A stretch of DNA of 64,000 nt from Clostridia bacterium (GCA_024403735.1 JAKSRG010000013.1:1-64000), one strand, 5' to 3'. Counted from the first letter of the stretch, positions 17,191 through 26,487 are shown. Notes: generated by a model from the sequence alone, not told the origin. Numbers and translations: made by a program.

Positions 17191-17946
17191 ATGCTAACGA
17201 ATTATATTCGAATTCAGTTCCTGAGATATTTCAAGGGAAGAACTTTTACCATACAGATGCTTCTTACTTTGTTCTTCGAGCTTATTATGATAGTGTTCGG
17301 ATATTTTATGTATTATCTTTTGATTAATAATAGATTTGAGCTCATTATTGAGAGTCAGGATGTTAGTGCGTTCTTTATTCCTAAACTGATATTTATGGGA
17401 TGTACGATAGTGTTTCTGCCAATATTGGTAGGCGTGATTACTATTTGTTATGTCAGTAACTATTATCAATATAGAACTCATATTAATTTGGAGATTAAGC
17501 TACAGAATCGTGTGTCATTTGCATTTTCTGAAATTATATTTCTTGCTGTTATGTGCATAGTTGAGTTTATTGTTGTTTTGTTAATCGGAATGATTGCCTT
17601 TGCGATTGAACCGAATTCTATTGTTGAAGGCATTAATGAATTCTCGATGGATGTTCTTTATAAATTATTGATTATTCCAATAAGTATGTTTAATAATGCG
17701 GTTTATGCATATTTCCTTACTAAATTGTTCCGAAGAAAATTATTCCCAATGATTATATATTTGTTCTCATATTGGATCTCAATACAGACATTAAGAGTTC
17801 CAATAATCAGAGCACTTATTGGATTGGTTTATATACCAGATGATGGTGGTACATTCTATGTACTAGCCGTAATCATTAGAATATCTCTTATGATAGTAGG
17901 AGGTATACTACTATTTCACAGACGTTATGAGGAAAGAGTTGTATGA
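17191..17946 (+). CDS. Six-span membrane protein, ABC permease-like
   Basis: 251 residues with six clear hydrophobic segments and no large soluble part, the layout of a compact ABC-2 permease. The N-terminal amphipathic stretch IRIQFLRYFKGRTF followed by the first span is typical of such permeases. No ATPase gene is adjacent downstream, so it could use the ATPase at 15226 or act as a membrane partner of the kinase. The stop overlaps the start of the histidine kinase gene (ATGATGA), so the two are tightly coupled, as in peptide-sensing BceS-like modules; that comparison is inference. Confidence 0.7.
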   Translation: MLTNYIRIQFLRYFKGRTFTIQMLLTLFFELIMIVFGYFMYYLLINNRFELIIESQDVSAFFIPKLIFMGCTIVFLPILVGVITICYVSNYYQYRTHINLEIKLQNRVSFAFSEIIFLAVMCIVEFIVVLLIGMIAFAIEPNSIVEGINEFSMDVLYKLLIIPISMFNNAVYAYFLTKLFRRKLFPMIIYLFSYWISIQTLRVPIIRALIGLVYIPDDGGTFYVLAVIIRISLMIVGGILLFHRRYEERVV

Positions 17947-18848
17947 TGACCGCAGCGTTAATTATTTGTATAGCAGTTATTCTGGTTCTGACGTTCTACC
18001 TAGTATCTGTATTGTTATCTATTAGGGAATTGACGAAACAGGTAGATTATATTGGTAAAACACAAACTAACATGACTGTAAATGTTGGATCCTCTACGAG
18101 AGTAGTTAATAGACTTGCTAAGGTTATTAATGGGTTCCTTGCTAATTGTCGTAATAGAGAGATTGAGACTAATAATAAGGATGCGGAGATTAGAGAAACA
18201 ATCACGAATATGTCTCACGATGTACGTACTCCACTTACTTCGCTCAAAGGTTATTTTGAACTCATGTGTGAATCTGATAGTGAAGAGGATAAGGAGAGAT
18301 ATAAGACAATCATCTCTGAACGATTAGAATCTCTTAGCGATATGTTGGAAGATATGTTCCTGTTCACAAAGATTAATAATGCTTCATTCAAACTCGAGAA
18401 TGAAAGAGTTAATGTATCAGAAGTACTTATTAAGACAGTTCTTTCCTATATTGATGAGTTCGAAAAGCATCAGATGGTTCCAGATATCGATATTGATGAG
18501 AATATTTTTATTGTCTCTGATGAGAATGCGCTTAAGAGAGTATTCCAGAACCTCATTAAGAACAGTCTGGTTCATGGTAAAGATAACTTTAGTCTATCGC
18601 TTAAGACTGTAGGTAAGAAGGCAAGAATTAGAATTGCTAATGACATATCGGGAGATATGCCAGATACAGATAGAGTATTCGATAGATTTTATAAGGGAGA
18701 TAAATCTCGTCATGTGAATTCATCTGGTATTGGATTATCTGTAACTAAGAAGCTTGTTAATCTAACAGATGCTACTATTACTGCAAGTATTGAGAACAAA
18801 CAGTTCTGCATCACAATCGAGGACGATATAATTGCTCCTAATACATAA
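17943..18848 (+). CDS. Sensor histidine kinase, short N-terminal anchor
   Basis: 301 residues. One membrane segment (about 4-28), a short linker, HisKA domain with phosphorylated His92 in NMSHDVRTPLTSLKGY, then HATPase_c with N box NALKRVFQNLIKNSLVHG and G box GIGLSV (about 258-263). There is no extracytoplasmic sensor, so it is an intramembrane-sensing type kinase that usually reads the state of a partner transporter. The permease-like gene at 17191 overlaps it. No response regulator is adjacent; the orphan regulator at 10423 is the nearest candidate. ATG 17946 is an equally possible start. Confidence 0.9.
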   Translation: MMTAALIICIAVILVLTFYLVSVLLSIRELTKQVDYIGKTQTNMTVNVGSSTRVVNRLAKVINGFLANCRNREIETNNKDAEIRETITNMSHDVRTPLTSLKGYFELMCESDSEEDKERYKTIISERLESLSDMLEDMFLFTKINNASFKLENERVNVSEVLIKTVLSYIDEFEKHQMVPDIDIDENIFIVSDENALKRVFQNLIKNSLVHGKDNFSLSLKTVGKKARIRIANDISGDMPDTDRVFDRFYKGDKSRHVNSSGIGLSVTKKLVNLTDATITASIENKQFCITIEDDIIAPNT

Positions 18849-18888
18849 TCTATATATCACTTAGATAATTAGAATCTATAGCAAACAA

Positions 18889-18945
18889 AGAGGAACTGCT
18901 CTAACAGTACTGTGTGGAAGTACTGGAAGAACAGTTCCTTTTATA
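18889..18945 (+). terminator. Rho-independent terminator after histidine kinase gene
   Basis: AGGAACTG / CAGTTCCT form the base of a long hairpin with inner AGTACT-type pairing, followed by TTTTAT. Confidence 0.8.
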
Positions 18946-19014
18946 TTTTACTTATGTACACTCGAATCAAAAGTGGTGGTTAAAACAGGAGAAATCAAGG
19001 TACAGTAAGTCGCA

Positions 19015-19263
19015 TTAAATAGCTGAGTTAATAGACTGAGTACGTGATGCAGTATTAGGTGCAGAACGAAGAGAAGTTCTAACAGCTCTAGCAGTTGCTG
19101 GTCTGTTCATACGTCTCATAGTCTCAGGTGAAACATGAGCCTTGCGAGTTGTGCGAACTCTAGCTTCCTCAGAAGCCTTCTTATCATTCTCTGCGAAATC
19201 TACTACGATCTTAACGAATGTTGCTACTAAGAAGAAAATAAATGTTAAATCGATTGCTGTCAT
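19015..19263 (-). CDS. Small membrane protein with basic tail, 82 aa
   Basis: One N-terminal hydrophobic segment (residues about 5-25) is followed by a charged coil and a very basic Arg/Thr/Ala-rich tail (VRTTRKAHVSPETMRRMNR). I know no family for it. GAGAGG precedes ATG by about eight bases. The gene stands alone behind a long upstream region with an extended -10 promoter flanked by repeated GAACAAA units, suggesting tight regulation. A small single-span regulator, for example of cell division, is one possibility, but nothing in the sequence proves it. Confidence 0.6.
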   Translation of the reverse strand: MTAIDLTFIFFLVATFVKIVVDFAENDKKASEEARVRTTRKAHVSPETMRRMNRPATARAVRTSLRSAPNTASRTQSINSAI

Positions 19264-19496
19264 AAGTATTACCTCTCTTTATGAATATCTATTTGTTCGT
19301 TTTTTTGTTCGTTTTTGTTCTTTGTGAGAGGAGTATAACACGTTTATTGGGAGAATAATAGTACAATAGAAGAAAAAAGAACAAAATTTTGCATTATTTT
19401 TCGATAAAATAGGACAAAACTTGTTCTGTTTTGGAATGTTTGTTCGTTTTTATTCTGTTTTTGTTCGGTTTGTTCGTGTAAAAAAGAACAAAAAGA
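19264..19496 (-). promoter_or_regulatory. Repeat-rich promoter region of the 82-aa protein gene
   Basis: On the minus strand an extended -10 box TGTTATACT lies at 19340-19332. On the plus strand TTTGTTCG occurs at 19292, 19304, 19439, 19460 and 19469, TTTGTTC at 19314, and inverted GAACAAA at 19379 and 19486. One cluster lies just downstream of the predicted start of transcription and one about 100 bases upstream. This looks like a multi-site operator; the regulator is unknown. Confidence 0.5.
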
Positions 19497-19521
19497 AGCA
19501 GCCCCCAAATGGAGACTGCTT
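19485..19521 (-). terminator. Rho-independent terminator after GH31 gene
   Basis: Read on the minus strand, AGCAGTCTCC pairs with GGGGGCTGCT (two G-U pairs) and is followed by TCTTTTTGTTCTTTTTT. Confidence 0.82.
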
Positions 19522-19552
19522 AATAATTGTTAAAAACAATACTATATAGATA

Positions 19553-21901
19553 TTAGCCCAATGTGATTACAAGTTCCTTACCAGAGAAGTCGATTGTTGT
19601 ACCGAAGTCTGAAGTTGAAGGAATTGATTCTGATACACTAACAACATTCTTAAGGCCATTAAAGATAATGTGCTTGTTAGCACCAAATCCATCTGTTCTA
19701 ACAGTGATCTTATTGCCTTCCTTGAGGATATTGATAACAGCTGAACGACTGCCATCTGCAGAGAATACCTCAGTAGCTGCAATCTCGTTCTCGGCGAGCT
19801 CGAAAACTGTGAAAGTGATGTTATTCAAGATATCGCCATTGTTCATAGAGCTATCAGTTGCTGTAGTAACAATGATTGAATTAGGACGAACAAGAATAGG
19901 TACATTATTAATATCAACCTTCGATGACTTGAAACAAGGTCCCTGAATTCTCTCTCTTGTGAGAAGGTTAGTCCAGATGCCTGATGGAACATAATAAGTA
20001 ATAACATTACCATTATTAGTAATAGGAGCAATCATGAGCTGTGAGCCAAGCATGTACTGCTGATCAATTGAGCGAGTAGCGTAGTCACGTGTGAATTCAA
20101 GCGCGAGTGAACGAATTGCTGGAACACCAAGATTAGCTGCATCATAGTTAACTGAGTAGAAGTGTGGGAGCATGCTCTTACGCATATTTGCATAGAGTTT
20201 GATAGTCTCAACTGCATGCTTATATGCACTAAGTGGAACCTTGGCACTTACTGTAATACGACCGTGTGGTGAGAGAAGTGCGAACTGTGCCCAACGAATG
20301 AAGAGAGTATCATTCTGTCCTGGAGCGAGAAGTGGTGTATCAAAGTTTGTAGTAGTTACACCAGATAGACCAATTGAAAGAGCTCGTCTGAGTGAACAGC
20401 TAATACCTGAGAAATCGTTAGTCTCAGCAATGATGTTAGTGTATGGATAGAGCTGTGAACCAATAGATGCAGAGTTAAGAATAACCATTGCATTAGCGTG
20501 TCCCTTAACTCTAGATACAACATCATAAACTGCTTCGTTAAAGAGAGTTGCGTAATAGTTAGCAACTTCAGATGGCTTCTCACCTGAGAAGAATGTTACT
20601 TCATCATCTGCGAAAGTGAACATCTTGTAGCGGAAATCAGCTTCTACCATGTCGATGCCGAGCTTAAGGAGTGCATCAATTCTAGCCTGTAAGAATGATC
20701 TTGCTGCAATGTTTGTGAGATCGAGAACTGCTGCAGCACAACATTCGTAGTCTCTGAGATAAACATTAGAACCAGACTTGATGAACAGATCGTTTTCGAG
20801 ACATTCCTGGTAAAAGATTGAATTATCGCTAACGTATGGGCTTACGCCGATACCGATGCTGATACCGTAATCGTGAATCTTGCGGCAGAATGCTGCTGGG
20901 TCTGGGAAACGGCTGGCATCGAAGCTGAAGCCTAATGGATCGTTGCGATCAATCCACAAGTCTGAGAGCCAGATCTCGCTGATTGAAATACCGCTATCGC
21001 GTGTTGCCTGAACGTAGTTGATGATATCGTTAGCTGTTACGCTCTTGTCACTAGCGAAAAGAAGTGCTGTGCCAGCGCTCCAAGATGGAGCTGGGTGAGA
21101 GATACCGAGGAACTTGTTGAACTGTGCGATTGTGTTCATCATGTCTTCGCCAGCGAAAATGATGTACTCGAGTTCTTCTTCATCTACACCGAAAGAAACA
21201 GCAGCAGAGTATTCTGTACCGAATGCGAGGCTAGCCTTGCCATATGTATTTATGAATACGCCGTAGTTCTTTGAAGATACATAGAACGGAATGTTCTGGA
21301 AATCGAATGCTTTGTTACCAGAGCTGTTGTGGTTATCAACAACAGTGTTCTTACCGTTGAGAATGAGGCTAGTACCATTTGAACCGAGACCGTAGAAAAG
21401 TTCATCTGCTGCGAATGTGAGAGCCTCAGAAGTAGTTACATTATTTGTGATCTGGTAGTTAGTAGCAACGCCAGAAAGAGTTGTATATGAAGCTCCACCA
21501 TTATCTGATTTGGAAGATGTAAGGAGTCTATCACGATATACAAAGTCGATATTGAAGATGTCAGACTTAGAAATTCTAGCCTCGAAAAGATTACACTTGA
21601 AGATGATTGCATCTTCTGTCTCATCGATAGCGCCAGCCTGAGTAGGCTTAACCTCGATAAAACGCTTGGAAGCCTTGTTAGAAGACTTGTGATTAGTGTA
21701 CTTAACCTTTATAGCATTAGCGCCTGCTGAAGATAACTCGATTGTCATCTGACCAGGTACGCTTGTTACCTTGTTAGTACGGCCTGTGATACCACGTGAA
21801 TGTGTGCAGACAGATGTCTTAAGTGTTAGTGTGTAGTTGCTAAATGCAACTTCTCTAATCTGCCCTGGATTCTTGATCAAAGCACTCTGATTACTACTCA
21901 T
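19553..21901 (-). CDS. GH31 family glycoside hydrolase, divergent active site
   Basis: 782 residues without a signal peptide, so cytoplasmic. An N-terminal beta-sandwich (about 1-260) precedes the (beta/alpha)8 barrel and C-terminal beta domains. The order and spacing follow GH31 alpha-xylosidase/alpha-glucosidase proteins of the YicI type: ISEIWLSDLWIDRNDPLGFSF, then LGIDMVEADFRYKMF at the nucleophile site and SLRRALSIGLSGV after the acid/base site. The nucleophile Asp is kept (ADF), but the usual KTDFGERIP is EADFRYKMF, and the usual WGGD or SGD acid/base segment reads AETND. Substrate cannot be predicted; alpha-linked xylose or glucose oligosaccharides are the family norm. GGAGG lies before ATG. 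Confidence 0.82.
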   Translation of the reverse strand: MSSNQSALIKNPGQIREVAFSNYTLTLKTSVCTHSRGITGRTNKVTSVPGQMTIELSSAGANAIKVKYTNHKSSNKASKRFIEVKPTQAGAIDETEDAIIFKCNLFEARISKSDIFNIDFVYRDRLLTSSKSDNGGASYTTLSGVATNYQITNNVTTSEALTFAADELFYGLGSNGTSLILNGKNTVVDNHNSSGNKAFDFQNIPFYVSSKNYGVFINTYGKASLAFGTEYSAAVSFGVDEEELEYIIFAGEDMMNTIAQFNKFLGISHPAPSWSAGTALLFASDKSVTANDIINYVQATRDSGISISEIWLSDLWIDRNDPLGFSFDASRFPDPAAFCRKIHDYGISIGIGVSPYVSDNSIFYQECLENDLFIKSGSNVYLRDYECCAAAVLDLTNIAARSFLQARIDALLKLGIDMVEADFRYKMFTFADDEVTFFSGEKPSEVANYYATLFNEAVYDVVSRVKGHANAMVILNSASIGSQLYPYTNIIAETNDFSGISCSLRRALSIGLSGVTTTNFDTPLLAPGQNDTLFIRWAQFALLSPHGRITVSAKVPLSAYKHAVETIKLYANMRKSMLPHFYSVNYDAANLGVPAIRSLALEFTRDYATRSIDQQYMLGSQLMIAPITNNGNVITYYVPSGIWTNLLTRERIQGPCFKSSKVDINNVPILVRPNSIIVTTATDSSMNNGDILNNITFTVFELAENEIAATEVFSADGSRSAVINILKEGNKITVRTDGFGANKHIIFNGLKNVVSVSESIPSTSDFGTTIDFSGKELVITLG

Positions 21902-22010
21902 TTACATATTCCTCCAAGTATATACCATCAATACTAGTTCATATTTAATCACACTTTTTTGTAATTTATGTATTTGTTATAATAAGAATACGTTACATTA
22001 GGAGTAATAT

Positions 22011-23201
22011 ATGGCCATCAGTAAGAAAAAGTTAGTACGTTATACAAGAATTAGCGATGTAGATCCTCAGAGCCTGTATCTCGAAGAAGATGCTAGACTT
22101 CATCTTGTTGATGAGTTTAAAGCAATGGGTACAAGACGTATCCTTATCGTATGTGACAATTCCACTAGAAGACTTAAGCCATTTGAAGAGTTACTCGAGT
22201 GTTTCGATGATGAAGGTTTTAGAGTATTTATCTATTGCCAGACAGGTAATATGCTCATTGATAGAGATATCGAAGGTGGCGTTAAGATTTATCATGAGTA
22301 CAATTGTGACACTATCGTAGTAATCGGAGGTACTTCCGAGATTGATTGTGCAAAACTCATTGCTGCCTGTGTAAATAATCCTGTTAAGTCTCTTAGCCAG
22401 CTCGTGGGAACTAATAGACTTGTTAACGATATTCCGCCAATTTGTAGCATCATGACTGAGAACTGTGCGTCATCAACTACTGCTAGCGCTGAGTTTTTTG
22501 ATAGTGAATCGAAGCAGTGGAAAACAGTACTTAGTGGTTATCTCATTCCTCATATGGTTGTTATTGATACTGATTTTTCTGATCGTGTTACACGTGAAGT
22601 AACTATTTCTTCAGCTCTTACTGCACTTTGTATCGCCATTGAGGCTTATATAAGTCCACAGTCAAAGGAGTTCAAAGAGTATAGAGCTAGTGCTCCAATT
22701 GCATGCTCTATTATTTACAAGAACTTGGAGAAATATTGTAACAATGCTACTGATGCATTCCTTCGTAAGCAGATTGCAGTAGGTGGATTCTATGCTGGCC
22801 TATCAGCTCGCAAGACTGGTATCGGATATGCGCATATCATTATGCATGTCTTGATTAATCATTATGGAATTGTGCATGGAACAGGTTTCCCTAAGCTATT
22901 AGCGCTCGTATTGCAGGCTCAGTTAGATAACGAAGAGACTTGTGAGGCATTAGCAGAGATAGCAAAGATCTCCCACTTCTGTTCACAGAATCTCGAGAAT
23001 AAGCGTGCAGCTGAATCACTTATCGATAATTTGAATAGAATTACTAAGAAATGTGTAGGCGAAGATAACCCTTTCAGCATCGTCGATAAGACAAAAATAG
23101 AAAAAGTTGTAGAAGATATTGAAAAAGAAACGAAATTCTATGACTTAAAACGTGATATAGATACAAGGACGTTATATAGTATTATTTCTGCCTTGTCATA
23201 A
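22011..23201 (+). CDS. Iron-containing alcohol dehydrogenase
   Basis: 396 residues of the group III metal-dependent dehydrogenase family. The NAD-binding VIGGTSEIDCAKLIA resembles the GGGSxxDxxK motif, followed by the NCASSTTASAEFF substrate segment. Metal ligands are in GIGYAHIIMHVLINHYGIVHG (two His pairs). The family reduces aldehydes or oxidises alcohols with NAD(P)H; a fermentative role is likely but the substrate is open. An extended -10 box TGTTATAAT at 21975-21983 and AGGAG upstream of ATG define its promoter and start. It heads a likely operon with cca and the PlsC gene (18-base gap, then overlap). Confidence 0.9.
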   Translation: MAISKKKLVRYTRISDVDPQSLYLEEDARLHLVDEFKAMGTRRILIVCDNSTRRLKPFEELLECFDDEGFRVFIYCQTGNMLIDRDIEGGVKIYHEYNCDTIVVIGGTSEIDCAKLIAACVNNPVKSLSQLVGTNRLVNDIPPICSIMTENCASSTTASAEFFDSESKQWKTVLSGYLIPHMVVIDTDFSDRVTREVTISSALTALCIAIEAYISPQSKEFKEYRASAPIACSIIYKNLEKYCNNATDAFLRKQIAVGGFYAGLSARKTGIGYAHIIMHVLINHYGIVHGTGFPKLLALVLQAQLDNEETCEALAEIAKISHFCSQNLENKRAAESLIDNLNRITKKCVGEDNPFSIVDKTKIEKVVEDIEKETKFYDLKRDIDTRTLYSIISALS

Positions 23202-23219
23202 AGAGTATTAGGTAAGTAA

Positions 23220-24572
23220 ATGCAGATAATTGATATTCCAGATTATGTAAAGAGAGCTCTAAATCTTTTAGAGAGTTCTGGTTATGAAGCATATATTGTA
23301 GGTGGTGCCGCAAGAGACATCATCCTTGGTGATGTGCCTTCAGATTACGATATTGCATCTTCTGCTACGCCTGATGAGTGTCTGGGTGTTTTCGAGAAGG
23401 CCAAAATAAAGACAGTAGATACATCCAAGAAGCATGGAACAATAGTAGTTATCATTGAAGGTCACCAGATTGAGATTACAACATATCGTGTAGATGGCGA
23501 CTATGCTGATAACAGACATCCTGATAATGTAACATTCACTAGATCAATTGAGGAAGATGTTGCGAGACGTGATTTCACGATGAATGCGATTTATATTAAT
23601 TCCAATAGCGAACTTGTCGATTTGTTCGGAGGAATTAAAGATATCGAAGCTGGAATTATTAGGACGTGCGGTGAGCCTGATAGACGTTTTGAAGAAGATG
23701 CGCTAAGAATTATGAGGGCATTAAGATTTGCTGCTGTTCTTGGTTTTGAGATTGAAGAGAAGACGAGAGCTTCTATTTTCAAAAACTATAAGCTCTTGTC
23801 AGGGATATCCAAGGAGAGAATTGCGACAGAGTTCATTAAGTTACTTAAGGGTAAGAACGCGTCTGGTGTTATTCGTGAGTATTTGGAAGTGTTCGGACTT
23901 TTCTTGCCAGTGCTACTAAAGATGAAGGGCTTTGACCAGAAGACAAAATATCACGACAAGGATATGCTCGAACATACATTAGCGGTGCTCGATGGAATTG
24001 ATCCTAAGACGGATGAATTATGTATGGCGGCACTTTTGCATGATGTCGGTAAAACGGAAGTTTTTTGTGTGGATAAAAATGGCGTTGGTCATATGAAGAA
24101 CCACAATAAGTACAGCATGATTATCGCGGAGAAGTTCCTGTCTGACCTGAAGTTTTCTAATAGTTTCAAGAAGAAAGTTGATAATCTCATTAGACTTCAT
24201 GATGTGTTTCCTCAGTCTGAGGTACAGATTCGCAAGTTCTTAGCTCATTCTTCTGTAGAGTTCATGAGAGAATTGAGCGTGCTTCAGAGGGCTGATATTA
24301 ATGGACATGCTCCTAATCACAGGGAAAGAATGGCATATGTCGATCTTAGAGAGAAGATTATCGACAAAATTATTGTTGAAGAACAGTGCATTAATATGAG
24401 AGAATTAGCAATCAGCGGACAGGATGTTATTGACGCTGGCATTCCTGAAGGACCTCGTGTCGGCGAGATTATGCGACATGTATTTAGCAAGGTGCTCGAG
24501 GGTACACTCGCTAATGAAAAGGAAGAGATTATTAGGTATATAGGAGATAGATTTAATGGCAAAGGAAAGTAA
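23220..24572 (+). CDS. cca: CCA tRNA nucleotidyltransferase with HD domain
   Basis: 450 residues. The nucleotidyltransferase head has GGAARD (about 27-32), DYDIAS with the metal-binding Asp pair, RRDFTMNAIY, and RRFEEDALRIMRALRFAA, all class II CCA-adding signatures. A C-terminal HD phosphohydrolase domain is present with LLHDVGK (about 272-278). The enzyme builds or repairs the 3' CCA end of tRNA; the HD part gives phosphatase or 2',3'-cyclic phosphodiesterase activity in homologues. AGGTAAG precedes ATG. The end overlaps the PlsC gene start by 17 bases. Confidence 0.93.
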   Translation: MQIIDIPDYVKRALNLLESSGYEAYIVGGAARDIILGDVPSDYDIASSATPDECLGVFEKAKIKTVDTSKKHGTIVVIIEGHQIEITTYRVDGDYADNRHPDNVTFTRSIEEDVARRDFTMNAIYINSNSELVDLFGGIKDIEAGIIRTCGEPDRRFEEDALRIMRALRFAAVLGFEIEEKTRASIFKNYKLLSGISKERIATEFIKLLKGKNASGVIREYLEVFGLFLPVLLKMKGFDQKTKYHDKDMLEHTLAVLDGIDPKTDELCMAALLHDVGKTEVFCVDKNGVGHMKNHNKYSMIIAEKFLSDLKFSNSFKKKVDNLIRLHDVFPQSEVQIRKFLAHSSVEFMRELSVLQRADINGHAPNHRERMAYVDLREKIIDKIIVEEQCINMRELAISGQDVIDAGIPEGPRVGEIMRHVFSKVLEGTLANEKEEIIRYIGDRFNGKGK

Positions 24573-25860
24573 GAATAAGTTTGTGCCAGGTAGTGAACCA
24601 AGCACATTAGTTTATTCATTCGGTGCGACTTCTGTGTTCGTGCCTCTTATTGCTTGGCTTCTTAATATCAAAGCTAAACCTAATAAGGAATTAAAGAATA
24701 TTGAAGGACCACTCCTTATCATTGGTAATCATCCTTCTTATCTTGATCCAATTGTAACAATGAGACTTACAAAGGGAACTAAGGTTAACTTTGTTGCTGG
24801 TGAGTTCCTGTTCAGAAATAAAGTATGGGGCTATTTGTTCAAGAAGGCTGGAATGATTCCGAAAAGACAGTTCGCGACAGATGCTGTGGCTGTTAAGGGA
24901 ATGATGAGAGTTATGAAGCGTAAGGGTATCTTGGCAATTTTCCCTGAGGCAACTAGATTTGTTGACGGTAAGTCAATTACATTCGATGAGGGTGTAGCAA
25001 GAATGGCTCAGAAGTCAGGCTGCGCTATGTACTTCACTAGATCATATGGCGCATATTCTACATATCCTAGATGGACAGAGTCTTTTATTCGTAGAGGCGA
25101 GATACGTGCTGAGTTTGGCCGTTTTGTATCTAAGGAAGAGATTCAGTCAATGACTGTAGAAGAGATTCATCAGATGATGCTCGATGAGCTTAACTACAAT
25201 GAGAATGATTACCTTAGAGAACATCCAATGAAGTTTAGAAATCGTAAGATGGCGGCAGGTCTTCAGAATGTAGCTTATGCTTGTCCTAAGTGTCAGAAGG
25301 AATTCACTATGAGATATAAGGGCAGTAACTATATTGAGTGCTGCGAGTGTGGAAACAAAGTTGTTATGCAGAACAATGGACTTCTTGGCGGCATGACAGC
25401 TGATGATGTTGTTTTCGATGACTTACATCAATATACAGATTGGGAGAAATCCCTCACACGTGAGCAGCTTAAGGATCCTAACTTCAAGTTAGAACTCCCT
25501 TGTAAGCTCCTAAAGCCATTTGATCCAATTAACTTCGCATACGCTGGCGACGGTGTGATTACTGTTACTGCTGAGAAGGTTGTATATAGAGGTACAGAAT
25601 GCGATGCCCAGGATGGTGTGCCACTCAAGAAGGGTAAGCCAATGTGGAAGTATCGCAATAGATCAATCGAAGGCAAAACTCGTCCATTGGAAGTTGAGTT
25701 CAAGATTGCTGAGATGAAGGGTATGGTTGCCAAATTTGGTAAACATGTTGAGATTTACGATGACGACAGCAATCTTTACAGATTTAAGTTGGAGCAAGGT
25801 CAGGCTGCATATAAAGTTCAGCAGATTGCATTTATGTGTGGAAAGAATTCTAATGTGTAA
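24556..25860 (+). CDS. PlsC-type acyltransferase with C-terminal zinc ribbon
   Basis: 434 residues. The acyltransferase domain (about 45-220) has NHPSYLD at 58-64 for the NHx4D catalytic motif and FPEATR near 130 in place of FPEGTR. PlsC enzymes acylate lysophosphatidic acid to phosphatidic acid at the membrane. After about residue 230 comes a four-cysteine zinc ribbon (CPKC...CCECG, about 240-262) and another 170 residues with no known fold; plain PlsC proteins are about 200-250 residues. The extension suggests a regulatory or lipid-sensing part. GGAGAT precedes ATG. It overlaps cca and ends at a bidirectional terminator. Confidence 0.87.
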   Translation: MAKESKNKFVPGSEPSTLVYSFGATSVFVPLIAWLLNIKAKPNKELKNIEGPLLIIGNHPSYLDPIVTMRLTKGTKVNFVAGEFLFRNKVWGYLFKKAGMIPKRQFATDAVAVKGMMRVMKRKGILAIFPEATRFVDGKSITFDEGVARMAQKSGCAMYFTRSYGAYSTYPRWTESFIRRGEIRAEFGRFVSKEEIQSMTVEEIHQMMLDELNYNENDYLREHPMKFRNRKMAAGLQNVAYACPKCQKEFTMRYKGSNYIECCECGNKVVMQNNGLLGGMTADDVVFDDLHQYTDWEKSLTREQLKDPNFKLELPCKLLKPFDPINFAYAGDGVITVTAEKVVYRGTECDAQDGVPLKKGKPMWKYRNRSIEGKTRPLEVEFKIAEMKGMVAKFGKHVEIYDDDSNLYRFKLEQGQAAYKVQQIAFMCGKNSNV

Positions 25861-25861
25861 C

Positions 25862-25895
25862 AAAAAAGCGTCTCTGTAATCAGAGGCGCTTTCTC
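25862..25895. terminator. Bidirectional terminator, overlapping the GNAT stop codon
   Basis: AAAGCGTCTCTG pairs with CAGAGGCGCTTT around TAAT, with a T-rich tail on the minus strand and a weaker one on plus. The minus-strand GNAT gene ends inside the stem. Confidence 0.88.
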
Positions 25896-26359
25896 ATGTA
25901 AATATTTGCATTTTGATTTTCGTTATAAGGTGGGATCTCTTCAAATCCGAATTGCTCATAAAGCTCAATTGCCTTAGCACTTCGCTCGCGATTAGAATCG
26001 AGATATGCCCATGTGTAGCCAAAAAGTTTAGCCTGATCTAATGCGAAAGATAACATCTTCTCGCCAAGACCTTTGCCTTGGAATTCGTTAAGTAAATACA
26101 AGTGCTTAACTTCACATGCATTACGATGCATGAACTCGGCATACTTTGGATCATAAGGAAGGCTCTTGATAGCGATTGTTCCGACAATTTCCTGATCATC
26201 GTCCATCATTACCCAAAAATGTCTATAATTGCTCGCAACATCTGTGAGTTCCTTGTGCTTGCCATCTGGTTCAAATGAACGTCCAGATTCAGGAAGGCAC
26301 TTCTCGTAGAACTCTTCAAGCTGTTTTTGTAAAAAATGAACAAAACCAACAATTCGCAT
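25880..26359 (-). CDS. GNAT family N-acetyltransferase
   Basis: 159 residues with the GNAT acetyl-CoA binding motif A: VKHLYLLNEFQGKGLGEKML (QGKGLG pyrophosphate loop near 98-103), followed by AYLDSNRERSAKAIELYEQFGFEEIPPY, the typical motif B ending in GF. The acceptor substrate cannot be predicted. The first 45 residues are charged and include RSFEPDGKHKE. GGGAG precedes ATG. It is alone on the minus strand, convergent with the PlsC gene and divergent from the L,D-transpeptidase gene. Confidence 0.88.
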   Translation of the reverse strand: MRIVGFVHFLQKQLEEFYEKCLPESGRSFEPDGKHKELTDVASNYRHFWVMMDDDQEIVGTIAIKSLPYDPKYAEFMHRNACEVKHLYLLNEFQGKGLGEKMLSFALDQAKLFGYTWAYLDSNRERSAKAIELYEQFGFEEIPPYNENQNANIYMRKRL

Positions 26360-26487
26360 GAATGTTTACTCCCTTGTTTGATAATGTAAATTGTAACAGA
26401 ATTTAAATATAAAACAAATGTCAATATTCTTTCAAAATGGTATCATTTGATTGTAATAAATGAAATTAATAGGAATAAGGGGAGCAA

